From the NCBI GenBank assembly GCA_030601845.1, contig JAUWAY010000001.1, forward strand, positions 62,001 through 126,000: a stretch of DNA of 64,000 bases. Direction: 5' to 3'. The stretch is from Phycisphaerae bacterium (lineage in GTDB: Bacteria > Planctomycetota > Phycisphaerae > Sedimentisphaerales > Anaerobacaceae). Made by a program: the position numbers and the translations under genes. Positions 52,597 to 62,100 of the stretch are shown here, piece by piece. How positions within the stretch are numbered: the first letter of the stretch is position 1; the number at the start of each line of letters is the position of its first letter. The notes under the pieces were generated by a model. That model saw only the letters and a program-made list of their open reading frames with translations. It was not told the origin of the DNA and made no database searches.

Positions 52597-53313
52597 TTTC
52601 CAGCGTTCATCCGGTGCTTCCCGGACTTTTTGCTTCCACCTTTTGCCGTTTTTGTCGAATTCGATCTGGTCTTTGTATATTTTGACGACCGTGATGCCGT
52701 GGAGCATGTCTCCTTCGTGGACTATTTGGCCGTCAATTACAGCGGATGGGTCTTCGGCACCATACACCACCGCGGTTATCAGCCCTCGCGTTACGATTTC
52801 TCGCATCGGATTGGCTGCAAGATAGTCGTTGATGAACTCGTCAACAAAATCCCTGACAGTCTCCCGGACAGATTTGAGCTTTTCTGGTTCGGTCAACACT
52901 ACGGCCCGTTGTTGCCAGGTGGCAGCAGAAAAGCGAGCTATTGTTGGGTCTCTTTCCAATAGCGTCATTTGACGCAGTTCGACACCGATGCCCACAGCAG
53001 CAAGGCCCGGTTCTTCTGTTATTACCACGACAACGTCTATTTTAAGCAGTGGCACGTGTGGGGGTTGGGGCGTTTCGGTTTCAGAGAAGACCTTGATGCC
53101 ATGCCGGCGAAGGCGCAATTCCGTATCGGTCTGCAATATTTGCTTTGTCAAACCATACTTTTTTGCCTCGAGAGCTACATCTTCAACCATCACTGTGACG
53201 CCCTGCAGTCCAACCAGCGTTGTGCGTTCGGGCTCAGTGCCGAGAGCCCGGCTGGCAAATACGAAACTACCCACAACCAAGCCAGCCAAAATCCAGTATT
53301 TTTTTACTTTCAT
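52594..53313 (-). CDS. Exported protein of unknown function
   Basis: 239 aa, ATG start. A signal peptide covers about 1-24 (YWILAGLVVGSFVFASRALG). The middle has TLVGLQGVTVMVEDVALEAKKYGLTKQILQTDTELRLRRHGIKV followed by a beta-strand pair (LLKIDVVVVITEEPGLAAVGIGVELRQ), the shape seen in periplasmic alpha/beta proteins with a CsgG-like or LPP20-like topology. The C-terminus carries VIDGQIVHEGDMLHGITVVKIYKDQIEF, like the small PDZ-like or pilot modules of secretion systems (GspC-type). That similarity is loose. No operon partner is seen. Confidence 0.7.
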   Translation of the reverse strand: MKVKKYWILAGLVVGSFVFASRALGTEPERTTLVGLQGVTVMVEDVALEAKKYGLTKQILQTDTELRLRRHGIKVFSETETPQPPHVPLLKIDVVVVITEEPGLAAVGIGVELRQMTLLERDPTIARFSAATWQQRAVVLTEPEKLKSVRETVRDFVDEFINDYLAANPMREIVTRGLITAVVYGAEDPSAVIDGQIVHEGDMLHGITVVKIYKDQIEFDKNGKRWKQKVREAPDERWK

Positions 53314-53352
53314 AGCATATCCCCTTTCGATACTGTATCGTTTTATAATAAA

Positions 53353-53380
53353 ATTCGAATTTCGAAATCCGAAACAAATT
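53353..53380. repeat. Heptanucleotide tract (ATTCGAA type)
   Basis: ATTCGAA, TTTCGAA, ATCCGAA and ACAAATT, followed by CAAATGAC. It is nearly the same composite motif as at 1520-1560. Confidence 0.8.
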
Positions 53381-53412
53381 CAAATGACAAAAATTCAAAA
53401 TTTTAAACATTT

Positions 53413-54345
53413 TCAGATGTATTCAATAGTGGCCGGGGGTTTTGGGGTCAGGTCGTAAAGGCAGCGGTTGACACCCTTTATCTGCGTGATTCGCCCGCAA
53501 ATTCCGTTGAGCTTGTCCCAGGGCAGCGGAGTAACAGTTGCGGTTCGGGCATCGGTGCTCTCGATGCAACGGACAACAATAATCTGTCCGAACTGGCGTT
53601 TGTTGTTTCGTATGCCGGTTGCACGGTCGGTTAGCAGGACGGCCAGGTATTGAAAGGCACCGCTGTCAGCGAGCTCTTCTTCGACGATGGCGGTGGCGGC
53701 GCTGACGGTTTCGAGACGGTCGAGCGTTACCTCGCCGACGATACGTGTTGCCAGGGCCGGGCCGGGAAAGGGAATCCGCTGTGAGATTTCGGCCGGCAGC
53801 CCCAGGACTTTGGTCACCTCGCGAACATCGTCTTTTCGCAGGGTCTTGAGCGGCTCGATGACCGAGTAGCCGTAAGCGGCCTGCGGGTCGATGCCGAGCT
53901 GGGCCAGGATATTGTGCTGTCGTTTGATGCCGGCTACGGTCTCTTCGATGTCCGTAAGAATGGTGCCGTGCAACAGGAACTTTGCGCCGTATTGCCTGAC
54001 GAGCCGGCCGAAGACCTTTGAGTAGAACGTATCGGTAATGGCCTGTCGTTTCTCTTCGGGGTCGGTCAGGCCGGCCAGTGCAGAAAGAAACTCTTCCCGT
54101 GCGTCCACCAACTCCACGTCAATGCCCAACGAAGCGAAGAGCTTAACAACACGCTGGGGTTCGCCTTTGCGCATCAGGGCGTTATCAATAAAGACGGTTC
54201 TGAGCTGCTCGCCCAGGGCCCGGTGGCCGAGGACTGTTACGGCGGAGCTGTCCACGCCGCCACTCAAGGCGTTAATCACCTTTTCCCGGCCTACCGTCTC
54301 TTTAATGTGAGCGATTTGTTCTTCGATGAATTTTTTGTAATCCAT
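53413..54345 (-). CDS. guaA: GMP synthase, ATP-pyrophosphatase subunit (stand-alone)
   Basis: 310 aa starting at ATG 54345. It begins directly with the ATP-PPase domain ([34 protein letters not shown]-loop SGGVDSS) and ends with the GMP synthase dimerisation domain ([32 protein letters not shown] and the final TIEYI). The N-terminal glutaminase domain of the usual fused GuaA is absent, which is the split, archaeal-type arrangement. It converts XMP to GMP and needs a separate GATase subunit, not in this window. The start lies inside the 3' end of mnmG (44-nt overlap), so both are translationally coupled. Confidence 0.94.
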   Translation of the reverse strand: MDYKKFIEEQIAHIKETVGREKVINALSGGVDSSAVTVLGHRALGEQLRTVFIDNALMRKGEPQRVVKLFASLGIDVELVDAREEFLSALAGLTDPEEKRQAITDTFYSKVFGRLVRQYGAKFLLHGTILTDIEETVAGIKRQHNILAQLGIDPQAAYGYSVIEPLKTLRKDDVREVTKVLGLPAEISQRIPFPGPALATRIVGEVTLDRLETVSAATAIVEEELADSGAFQYLAVLLTDRATGIRNNKRQFGQIIVVRCIESTDARTATVTPLPWDKLNGICGRITQIKGVNRCLYDLTPKPPATIEYI

Positions 54346-56188
54346 TGCGAGCTCCTTTACTAATGGGGTAATAATATTTTTTCAGGTGGATTTGAATGAC
54401 GGTGATGTCGGCGGGGGTGATGCCGCTTATTCTGCCGGCCTGGGCGAGTGTGGCGGGCCTAAAGGCCGAGAGCTTTTCCTTGGCCTCAGCACGGAGGTGC
54501 ACAATCTTGTTATAATCTAAATCCGGCGGAATCTTCTTATTCTCCAGAGTTCGGAAGCTGGCTACCAGACGCTGCTGTTTGGCTAAATAACCCTCATATT
54601 TGGCGTCAATAGTCACCGCCTGCAATACATCCTCGAATTTTGAATTCTGAATTTTGAATGTTGAATTTTTCATCAGCATCTGGGCAACGGTATTATCCGG
54701 TTGTCGCAATTGCTCCCACAAACTCGAGCCGTTCGAGCGAGTATTCTGCAGATAGCTCTTAAGTTTATTGATATTTTCGAGCTTGTTCTGAAATTTCGTC
54801 CATCGTGTTTGGTCGACAAGCCCGACGGATTTGCCGATTTGCGTCAATCTTCTGTCTGCATTGTCGGCTCTTAACGAGAGCCGATACTCAGCACGTGAGG
54901 TAAACATCCGGTAAGGTTCATCAATCCCTTTCGTTAATAAATCATCTATCAGCACGCCGATATATGCCTGGTCTCTGCCGAGGACAATTGGCTCGGCGTC
55001 CTGCAACATTCTGGCTGCGTTTATACCGGCGATGATGCCCTGCCCCGCCGCCTCTTCATAACCGCTGGTGCCATTTATCTGTCCTGCCAAAAACAGCCCT
55101 GAAATCTTCTTTGTCTCCAGGTTGGTCTTTAGCTGAATCGGCGGACAATAATCGTACTCAACGGCATAGGCATAATGAACAATCCGGGCGTTCTCCGTTC
55201 CCGGCAGAAGTTTGAGCATCTGCTCTTGAACATCCTTCGGCATAGAGGTAAAGATGCCGTTGCAGTAAATCGTTTTTATACTTTCTTCTTCCGGCTCTAA
55301 GAAGATTCGATGCTGCTTTTTGTCTGCGAACCTGACGACCTTACCTTCAATACTCGGACAATAGCGCGGGTCGGCGCCCTTTATCCGGCCCGAGGAAAGC
55401 GGGGCGCGATTGAGATTGTCCCTCAGCAGCCTGTGTATCTTTTCATTGGTGTATGTAATCCAGCACGGCACCTGCGTGCGGTCTATTTTTTCAGTCATAA
55501 ATGAAAACGGCACGGGCGGCTCATCGCCGGGCTGGGCCTGTAACTTGTCAACATCCACCGTTGTCGCATCCAGCCGGGGCGTCGTATCGGTCGACATCCG
55601 CCCGAGTTCCAAACCTATTCGGCTCAAACTCTGTGAAAGCTCCATACTCGGCGGCTCATCGAGCCGGCCTCCGGCCCAACACTCGCTGCCGATATACAAC
55701 TTTCCACCGAGAAATGTCCCCGGCGTTACAATAGCCGTCCGGGCAGGGTATACCGAGCCGTCCTTGCACGCGACCGCTCTCACTTTGCCATTTTCCGTTA
55801 TTATCTCTGTTGCAATCGCCTCGATGATTGTCAAATTGGGGGTTTGCTCAAGCGCTTGCCGCAGAAAGTCCGCATACTTTTGCCTGTCGGCCTGTGCCCG
55901 CGGCGACTGCACAGCCGGGCCTTTCGAGCGGTTCAGCAGGCGGAACTGTATCCCCGTTGCATCTATTGCCAGTCCCATCAGACCGCCCAGCGCATCAATC
56001 TCGCGTGCAATCTGTCCCTTCGCAAGACCGCCAATAGCAGGATTGCAGCTCATCCTGGCTATCGTGTCTTTGCGTATGGTTATAAGGGCCGTTTTAGCGC
56101 CGATTTTCGCAGCAGCATAGGCAGCTTCGACTCCGGCGTGGCCCGCGCCTATAACAATGCAATCAAATTCATTTGCCTTCATCCGCAT
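54302..56188 (-). CDS. mnmG: tRNA uridine-5-carboxymethylaminomethyl modification enzyme MnmG
   Basis: 628 aa from ATG 56188 (MRMKANEF); ATG 56182 is equally possible and the ORF track uses GTG 56197. FAD-binding motif [19 protein letters not shown] is followed by [23 protein letters not shown] and [11 protein letters not shown], all family hallmarks. With MnmE it modifies the wobble uridine of several tRNAs. The C-terminus ends in [20 protein letters not shown] and continues across the guaA start. A heptad tract lies in frame and encodes [14 protein letters not shown] before the C-terminal helical domain. Confidence 0.96.
   Translation of the reverse strand: MRMKANEFDCIVIGAGHAGVEAAYAAAKIGAKTALITIRKDTIARMSCNPAIGGLAKGQIAREIDALGGLMGLAIDATGIQFRLLNRSKGPAVQSPRAQADRQKYADFLRQALEQTPNLTIIEAIATEIITENGKVRAVACKDGSVYPARTAIVTPGTFLGGKLYIGSECWAGGRLDEPPSMELSQSLSRIGLELGRMSTDTTPRLDATTVDVDKLQAQPGDEPPVPFSFMTEKIDRTQVPCWITYTNEKIHRLLRDNLNRAPLSSGRIKGADPRYCPSIEGKVVRFADKKQHRIFLEPEEESIKTIYCNGIFTSMPKDVQEQMLKLLPGTENARIVHYAYAVEYDYCPPIQLKTNLETKKISGLFLAGQINGTSGYEEAAGQGIIAGINAARMLQDAEPIVLGRDQAYIGVLIDDLLTKGIDEPYRMFTSRAEYRLSLRADNADRRLTQIGKSVGLVDQTRWTKFQNKLENINKLKSYLQNTRSNGSSLWEQLRQPDNTVAQMLMKNSTFKIQNSKFEDVLQAVTIDAKYEGYLAKQQRLVASFRTLENKKIPPDLDYNKIVHLRAEAKEKLSAFRPATLAQAGRISGITPADITVIQIHLKKYYYPISKGARNGLQKIHRRTNRSH
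54632..54666. repeat. Heptanucleotide tract inside mnmG
   Basis: Five 7-nt units, TTTGAAT with variants CTCGAAT, TCTGAAT and GTTGAAT, occur in frame in the mnmG coding region and give the Lys/Asn/Ser/Phe-rich peptide [11 protein letters not shown]. Confidence 0.85.
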
Positions 56189-56305
56189 CTTTTTCACCGC
56201 GGAGAACGCAGAGAGCGCAGAGAAAATATCATAATAAAACGAAAAGAATATGGGTTCCTGCGAAGTCAGGAATGACCATATTAAAAAACTCTGTGTACTC
56301 TGCGA

Positions 56306-56710
56306 TTAATCTTTTTTTGTTTTTCCTTTTTGTGCCAGCGCAACTGCCGATGCGATGGCGAAATTGGCTGTGTGTGTAATACTTATGCTTATGTGTTTAA
56401 TCCCAAGCTTATCGGCTATTTTTTTAACCTCTCCGCTGAGGGTAACCTGCGGCTGACCGGACGGATTATTTATTACCTCAATATCGGTCCAGGCGATTTT
56501 GCCCCGCCAGCCGGTCCCCATCAGTTTAAGAACGGCTTCCTTTGCTGCAAAACGACCAGCTAACGTCTCTGTCGAATTCTTATGCGCCTCGGCATAGGCC
56601 TGTTCAGCAGCGGTAAAAACCCTGTTGCGGAAGCGGTCACCGTGCCGTTTTATCATCTCTTCTATTCGCGGAAAATCTACAAGGTCTATACCGTGTGCTA
56701 CAATATCCAT
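56306..56710 (-). CDS. acpS: Holo-[acyl-carrier-protein] synthase
   Basis: 134 aa, ATG start. AcpS signature residues are present: MDIVAHGIDLVDFPRIEEM with the Mg-binding Asp, and LAGRFAAKEAVLKLMGTGW with the catalytic Glu and Lys. The C-terminus HISISITHTANFAIASAVA is also typical. It transfers 4'-phosphopantetheine from CoA to the acyl carrier protein. A heptad tract of AGACTCC units ends 6 nt upstream of the start, in the position of the ribosome-binding site. Confidence 0.95.
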   Translation of the reverse strand: MDIVAHGIDLVDFPRIEEMIKRHGDRFRNRVFTAAEQAYAEAHKNSTETLAGRFAAKEAVLKLMGTGWRGKIAWTDIEVINNPSGQPQVTLSGEVKKIADKLGIKHISISITHTANFAIASAVALAQKGKTKKD

Positions 56711-56716
56711 CTTGTT

Positions 56717-56772
56717 AGACTCCAGACCACAGACTCCAGACCACAGACTCCAAACTCCAGACCCAAGACTCA
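56717..56772. repeat. Heptanucleotide tract, left flank of the four-helix-bundle gene
   Basis: Eight 7-nt units (AGACTCC and AGACCAC alternating, then AGACCCA and AGACTCA). The reverse complement of its end, GACCCAAGACTCAGAC, is mirrored at 57166-57200. Confidence 0.85.
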
Positions 56773-56782
56773 GACATAGGGT

Positions 56783-57151
56783 TTATACTTTGGTTTCTCT
56801 TTTCACTGAGTTTATAAGTCCTTGTAGTGTTTTAGCGGTTTCCTTCCTTAGATCCTCTAACTTCTTATAGTCATCATCCTGTAGATACTTAAGACGATTT
56901 GAGAGATGCAAAAGATACTCTACCTCTGCTATCGAGCCTCTCGCTACATATAGAAAATGAAGATATTCTCTTTTGTGTTCTCTGCTTGCACCCTCAGCTA
57001 TATTTGTGGGTACTGAGACTGCGGCTCTTCTTAATTGAGATGTAATTCCATACAATTCTTCCTTGGGGAAAGACTTGGTTTTAGAATACACCAACACAGT
57101 TAAATCATCGGCGTGCTGCCACGCTTTTACATTCTTAAAGTCTCTTGCTAT
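56783..57151 (-). CDS. Four-helix-bundle protein (23S rRNA IVS type), possible ATA start
   Basis: The ORF track lists 104 aa from TTG 57097. Reading back in frame to 57151 adds ARDFKNVKAWQHADDLTV, the normal family N-terminus (RDFK..KVW..A..L), and gives 122 aa. AAGGAG lies 7 nt before that point, but the codon there is ATA where family members have ATG. The rest, PKEELYGITSQLRRAAVSVPTNIAEGASRE, is the strongest part of the S23/IVS family. Relatives are encoded by intervening sequences in 23S rRNA genes and as free genes; function unknown. Here the gene is bracketed by inverted heptad tracts. It is either started from ATA, expressed only in part, or dead. Confidence 0.85.
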   Translation of the reverse strand: MARDFKNVKAWQHADDLTVLVYSKTKSFPKEELYGITSQLRRAAVSVPTNIAEGASREHKREYLHFLYVARGSIAEVEYLLHLSNRLKYLQDDDYKKLEDLRKETAKTLQGLINSVKRETKV

Positions 57152-57165
57152 TTGTTTCTCCTTTT

Positions 57166-57200
57166 AGTCTTTAGTCTTGAGTCTTGGGTCTTGTGTCTTT
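57166..57200. repeat. Heptanucleotide tract, right flank of the four-helix-bundle gene
   Basis: Five 7-nt units, AGTCTTT, AGTCTTG twice, GGTCTTG and TGTCTTT. This is the inverted counterpart of the AGACTCA-type tract on the other side. Confidence 0.85.
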
Positions 57201-57201
57201 A

Positions 57202-58323
57202 TCAGTTGCTCATTCGGTAAATCTCTTTCAGGCAGAAATCTATAAATTCACTGCTTTGTCCAAGGCGCGCTTGCTGCCTAAGTTTGGCCCCAAGCTCATC
57301 AAAAGCCTGCTTTTGGCGGTCGAAAATAATCTGCGCCTCTATTTTTTTTTGCACCTTCTCAAACGGCTCATAGCCCTTCGAGTGTTTCTCTTCCAGCTTC
57401 ATTATGAAAATATGCTCCTTGTCCACACTTTCAATCGGCTCTGCAATCTGCCCCGGCTCTATTTTTTCAGCTTCGAGTGCAAGAACATCATAGGGCTTTT
57501 CCAGGTTCTCCGGCCGCACCGGGTCGTTATATCTGGCAAACGATACCCCAGGATATTGCTCTGCCAACGTGCGGAAATCTTCGTCTGTCCGGATTCGTTT
57601 CGTCAATTCATTTGCCAGCTCCCTGGCTTTTTCGAGTTGATTCTGATTCGGGTCCGCCAATTCAACCTTCGCAACTTCAATATCAATCAGCTGAAATTTT
57701 ATCGTCGCCGGCCTGAAGTAAAATTCATCCTTGACCTTGTTGTAGTAGTCCAGCAACTGGCTGTAAGTGACCGGCCTGTCCTTCGGCAATTGCGATGCTA
57801 TATAAGATTCGATGAGAATCAATTTTTTCCGCTTTTCCTTAAAACTCTTCCGATCCATTCCCTCTTCTTTAAGTTTCTCGTCAACCTTAGCCACATCACC
57901 CCCGAATTCGCTGACAATAATTTTTCTCAGTTCCGCCTCTGCCGCCTTTTCCAGGGCTTTGTCAATATTCTGTCCCGCCTGCCTTTTAGCCAGCTGATAA
58001 AGTAAAATATTCGATATTCTGGTCGTGATAATTCGTTCAAGCTCAGGCCTTGCCTGTTCTTTGAAGCTTTCAAAATCATTGCTGCTTTGGGCAATCGGCC
58101 CAAGACGCTCTGTTAGAGGCACAACCATCCCATTGTGTTCTACCGGTGTTTCAATTATTTCATCGCTGGTTATGGTCTCACCGGCCACTGCCAGAACAAA
58201 ACCGTCTGACGCTTCCGCAAGGGCAATACGGGCCGGCTCTTCTTCGGTAAGCCCCGGCTCATTACCACCACAGCCCGCTATCAGCAAAAACGCTAACACC
58301 GTGTAAAAAACACACTTATGCAT
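57202..58323 (-). CDS. Peptidyl-prolyl cis-trans isomerase lipoprotein (SurA/PrsA-like)
   Basis: 373 aa, ATG start. Lipoprotein signal LAFLLIAGCGGNEP with the Cys near 18. An N-terminal chaperone-like helical domain (about 50-195, SurA_N type: FVLAVAGETITSDEI, RISNILLYQLAKRQAG) is followed by a parvulin-type region (about 200-315) with KARELANELTKRIRTDEDFRTLAEQYPG, LALEAEKIEPGQIAEPIES and HIFIMKLEEKHSKGYEPFE. It would assist folding of exported proteins at the membrane. The parvulin core is present, but I could not confirm every catalytic residue. Confidence 0.85.
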   Translation of the reverse strand: MHKCVFYTVLAFLLIAGCGGNEPGLTEEEPARIALAEASDGFVLAVAGETITSDEIIETPVEHNGMVVPLTERLGPIAQSSNDFESFKEQARPELERIITTRISNILLYQLAKRQAGQNIDKALEKAAEAELRKIIVSEFGGDVAKVDEKLKEEGMDRKSFKEKRKKLILIESYIASQLPKDRPVTYSQLLDYYNKVKDEFYFRPATIKFQLIDIEVAKVELADPNQNQLEKARELANELTKRIRTDEDFRTLAEQYPGVSFARYNDPVRPENLEKPYDVLALEAEKIEPGQIAEPIESVDKEHIFIMKLEEKHSKGYEPFEKVQKKIEAQIIFDRQKQAFDELGAKLRQQARLGQSSEFIDFCLKEIYRMSN

Positions 58324-58485
58324 AGCTAAACTCCCACTTGCCAGCTTGGATTATAGACAATAAAATTTTATGACGAAATTTCAGTATAATCCAGAAAAAC
58401 GTTTTGGGCAAGCAATAGAATTTGTCATATAATATCAGCACTGTGAAAGATGGACTGTTTCTGACGCTTTTTAGGGGTATAAGAA

Positions 58486-58935
58486 ATGAATAGAATTTAC
58501 TGGTCTGCTGTGTTATTGGCGACAAGTGTGATTGTGGGTTGCCATAGCGATATTGTTACTACCAGCCGATTAAAGGAGCTTGAATATAAATGTGTATATA
58601 TCGCACCGCTCGAAAGCGAGGACCCACATGTAGGAAAAGTCATCAGAGATATTATCGAAAAAGAGTTTATGAGGAAAAAGGTCCAGCTATGTGAGCCCGA
58701 TTCTGCGACGGTTTTCATCACCGGTGCGACTTTTCTGACAGTAAGGTCTACATCAGATAGGAACATTCTCGGCGGCTCATCTGCTTCGAGTCAGGCGGTC
58801 GAAAGCGTATCTGTTGTGGCCAAAGATAACAGCGGAGAGATTTTATTGTCGGCCTCTTACGATAACAAGGAGCGATATACAGCCAGCGAGCTTGCAAAGG
58901 AATTCGGCTCAGCACTGGCCGATAAGCTAAAGTAA
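58486..58935 (+). CDS. Small lipoprotein of unknown function
   Basis: 149 aa, ATG start. Lipobox VIVGCHSD near residue 19. The body is alpha/beta (VYIAPLESEDPHVGKVIRDIIEKEFMRKKVQLCEPDSATVFITGAT), followed by NSGEILLSASYDNKERYTASELAKEFGSALADKL. It resembles the CsgG/DUF799-like group of small lipoproteins, which scan periplasmic or outer-membrane states, but no assignment is made. It is monocistronic and divergent from the PPIase gene. Confidence 0.75.
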   Translation: MNRIYWSAVLLATSVIVGCHSDIVTTSRLKELEYKCVYIAPLESEDPHVGKVIRDIIEKEFMRKKVQLCEPDSATVFITGATFLTVRSTSDRNILGGSSASSQAVESVSVVAKDNSGEILLSASYDNKERYTASELAKEFGSALADKLK

Positions 58936-59131
58936 CATATAGCAAATCAGATAACGTTTTGCACATTGCGAGCAGCAAACAACCCTCCAATAAATTGGGG
59001 GGCTAAATATTTTTGCGTTGCCGTGCTAACGACGGCTAAACTATGGACTCAAAACTCAAGTCGCGATTTGTTTCTTTAACAACACAGGTATCAATAATTC
59101 CTCCGTGTCCTCTGTGGCTGAAAATAAAGTC

Positions 59132-59157
59132 GTGTAATCTGTGAAATCAGTGGTTAA
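59132..59157 (-). repeat. Dispersed spacer repeat (copy 2) that supplies the mfd stop codon
   Basis: The reverse complement matches 1240-1265 at 25 of 26 positions. The final residues of Mfd (FNH) and its TGA are read from this repeat. Confidence 0.85.
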
Positions 59158-62100
59158 AAATTTTCCGCAGGACGGTTATTAGCGTTCTCGGCTCGAAATA
59201 ATTCGCAGGCAGGTGTAAATACACGGTCTTCGGGTCAGTGATTCTGATTTTGCCTTTTGTTTTTGAGAATAACGATTCAGCTTGCCCGCTTGCATCTTTC
59301 GTGAATGAGAATACCAAATTTTGTCCCGAAGTAACTATTGCTTTTATGTCCCATCTGCCTGCTTTAATTCGCAGCTCGGCCAAATCCAGCAGCAGCTTGA
59401 CCTCATCCGGCAGTGGGCCATAAACATCAGCTAATTCGCTCTGGATTTGTTTTAAGTCCTCGCTGCCTCTTGCAACCGCAATTTTGCGGTAAGCTTCCAT
59501 CCTGTCCCTGTCGGATGGTATGTAGTTTTTCGGTATATACGTGGTAAAGCCGAGGTCGATAACCGCTGTCGGTATTGGTTCAACCAGCTCATTTTTCAAT
59601 CTTTTTACGGCATCGGCCAACAGCTCACAATACATCTGGTAGCCGACCGTTTGAATATGGCCTGACTGCTCAGGCCCTAATATATTGCCCGCCCCGCGAA
59701 TCTCCAAATCTCTTAGGGCAATTCTAAAGCCGGCTCCTAAATGCGAATACTCTTCGATGGCCTTTAGGCGTCTGGCAGCGACCGGCGTAATGGGTCTTGA
59801 GACCGGCAGCAGCATATACGCGAACGCGCGATGTTTGTACCTGCCGACTCTGCCGCGAAGCTGATGCATCTCCGCCAGGCCGAATCTGTCCGCATCATTT
59901 ATAAAAATCGTATTTGCGTTCGGAATATCCAGGCCCGATTGGATAATGGTTGTGCATACAAGCACGTCAGTCTGGCCCATTACAAAATCTATCATCGCTT
60001 TTTCAAGTTCATTTTTGGCCATTTGGCCGTGTGCGATAGTAACCCTTGCGTCACCGACCAGCTTTTGAATTTCCCAGGCCTTTTTCTCAATCGTCTTAAC
60101 CCGATTGTGCACAAAAAAGACTTGTCCCTGACGGTTCAATTCTCGGTAAATCGCTTTTCTGATAAGCTCTTTGTTGTATGCAGTGACGGTTGTTACTATA
60201 CTTCGCCTGTCCAAAGGTGGGGTCGCCAGCGAACTTATGTCACGCAGACCGAGCAGCGACATATGCATTGTCCGCGGGATCGGCGTTGCCGTCATTGTAA
60301 GGACATCAACATTGACACGCAGCTTCTTGAGCTTTTCTTTGTGTTCGACGCCGAACCGCTGCTCCTCGTCGATTATCAAAAGCCCTAAATCCTTAAAGCC
60401 GACGTCGCCGCTGAGGAGCCGATGCGTGCCGATGAGTATGTCAACTCTGCCTGCTCTGGTTCGGGTGATTATATCTTTTGCCTGCTTCGGGGTTTTGAAG
60501 CGATTCAGAACCTCGATGCAAATCGGGAAATCTGCAAATCGTTCGGTGAAAGTCCTGCCGTGCTGAACGCATAATACCGTTGTCGGCACAAGCACCGCAA
60601 TTTGCTTGCCATTTTCGACCACCTTAAAGGCCGCACGCATCGCAAGCTCGGTCTTGCCGTAGCCGACGTCACCGCATAGCAGCCGGTCCATCGCGATGGC
60701 TTGCTGCATATCGGTCTTGATTTGCTCTGCGGTTGTGGTCTGGTCGGGCGTTTCCTGATAAGCGAAAGATTCTTCAAATTCGGCCTGCCAGTTCGAATCG
60801 GCACCGAATGCAATCCCGCCCATAGTCTGACGCTTTGCCTGAATCTGGAGCAACCCGCTGGCAAGACTTTCCACGGAGCGTGCAACCCGTTCTTTCTGTT
60901 TTCGCCATCTTTTTGAGCCAATCTTGCTGAGCTTCGGGCGTTTCGGACTTGTCCCTATGAACTTTTGCACCAGAGCAATGTTGCGCACCGAAACGTGGAT
61001 TTTCACCCCGCCGGCATATCCAATCGTAAGATACTCACCTGTTCCGCCTTCTTCCGCAATCGTTTTTATGCCCAGAAACTTACCGATGCCATAGGAGATA
61101 TGGACAACATAGTCACCCGGCTGCAAGTCGGCGAGTGTATCGACCGGCGAGCTCGCCCGTGCCGGTCTCCATCTTCTTCTCAGCGCCAATTGTCCAAACA
61201 GCTCGTGGTGACTTATAACAATGGTATTCAGTGAATTTATTACAAAGCCCTGATGAATAAAGCCCTGCAGCAGTTTAAAATTCGCCGGCACCTTTTCGTT
61301 ATTCTGCGTTACAATTTCGGTTACACGCCTGATTTCAGCTTTAGCTTCGCAGTAGAACAATACTTTCTTTCCCTGCCTTGCCTGTTGGACCAGTTGCTCC
61401 AGGGCCGCTTTGTGGCCTGACCAGAGGGAAGCAGCCTTGTGCTGAAACTGCTGAACGCTTTTTATGCCCAGTTTAAGAAAATCAGAAGGCGCCGAAGTGG
61501 CAAATCTGCATATATGCAGTTGTGTAAATTTCTCAACGGCCTGGTAAATATCGGTCCAGCTATAAAGGCGCTGCGGCTTGTCGGCTCGCTGCCGAAACAG
61601 CTTTGCAACCTCTTCTGAGTCGGTCGGCTCTTCAAAGATTATTATGGTACTTTCCGGCAGGATGTTTACGAAAAGCTCTCTTTGGTGCTCTGCAGCCCCA
61701 CACACCACCGACGCTATCACCAGAGTTTCTATCTGTTGGCTCGAGCGATGCGTGTCCAGATTGATTTCGCGAATACTCTCTATAGTGTCTCCAAAAAATT
61801 CAATCCTGACTGCCTCAGCACCCTGCGATGTTTCACCTTGCTGCGATTTGTCATAGAGAGCTTTTTCGCTGACCAGCGGCGCATAGATATCAACAATTCC
61901 GCCGCGACGTGCAAACTGGCCCGGCAAATCAATTCTTTCGACATGCTCAAATCCACTGTCAACCAGCCAGCCGGCAACTTTCTCCGGCGACATCGCCTTG
62001 TTTATTTGCAATCGAAGAGAGCTTTTCTCTAACTGCTCAGGCTTCGGTACCGGCTGACAGAGCGCCTGTATCGACGCGGGTATGACAACTTTGTTTCCGT

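Noticed and set aside
57184-58005. 273-aa plus-strand ORF
   Set aside because: It is antisense to the PPIase gene, with a Phe/Leu/Arg-rich shadow composition and no start context.
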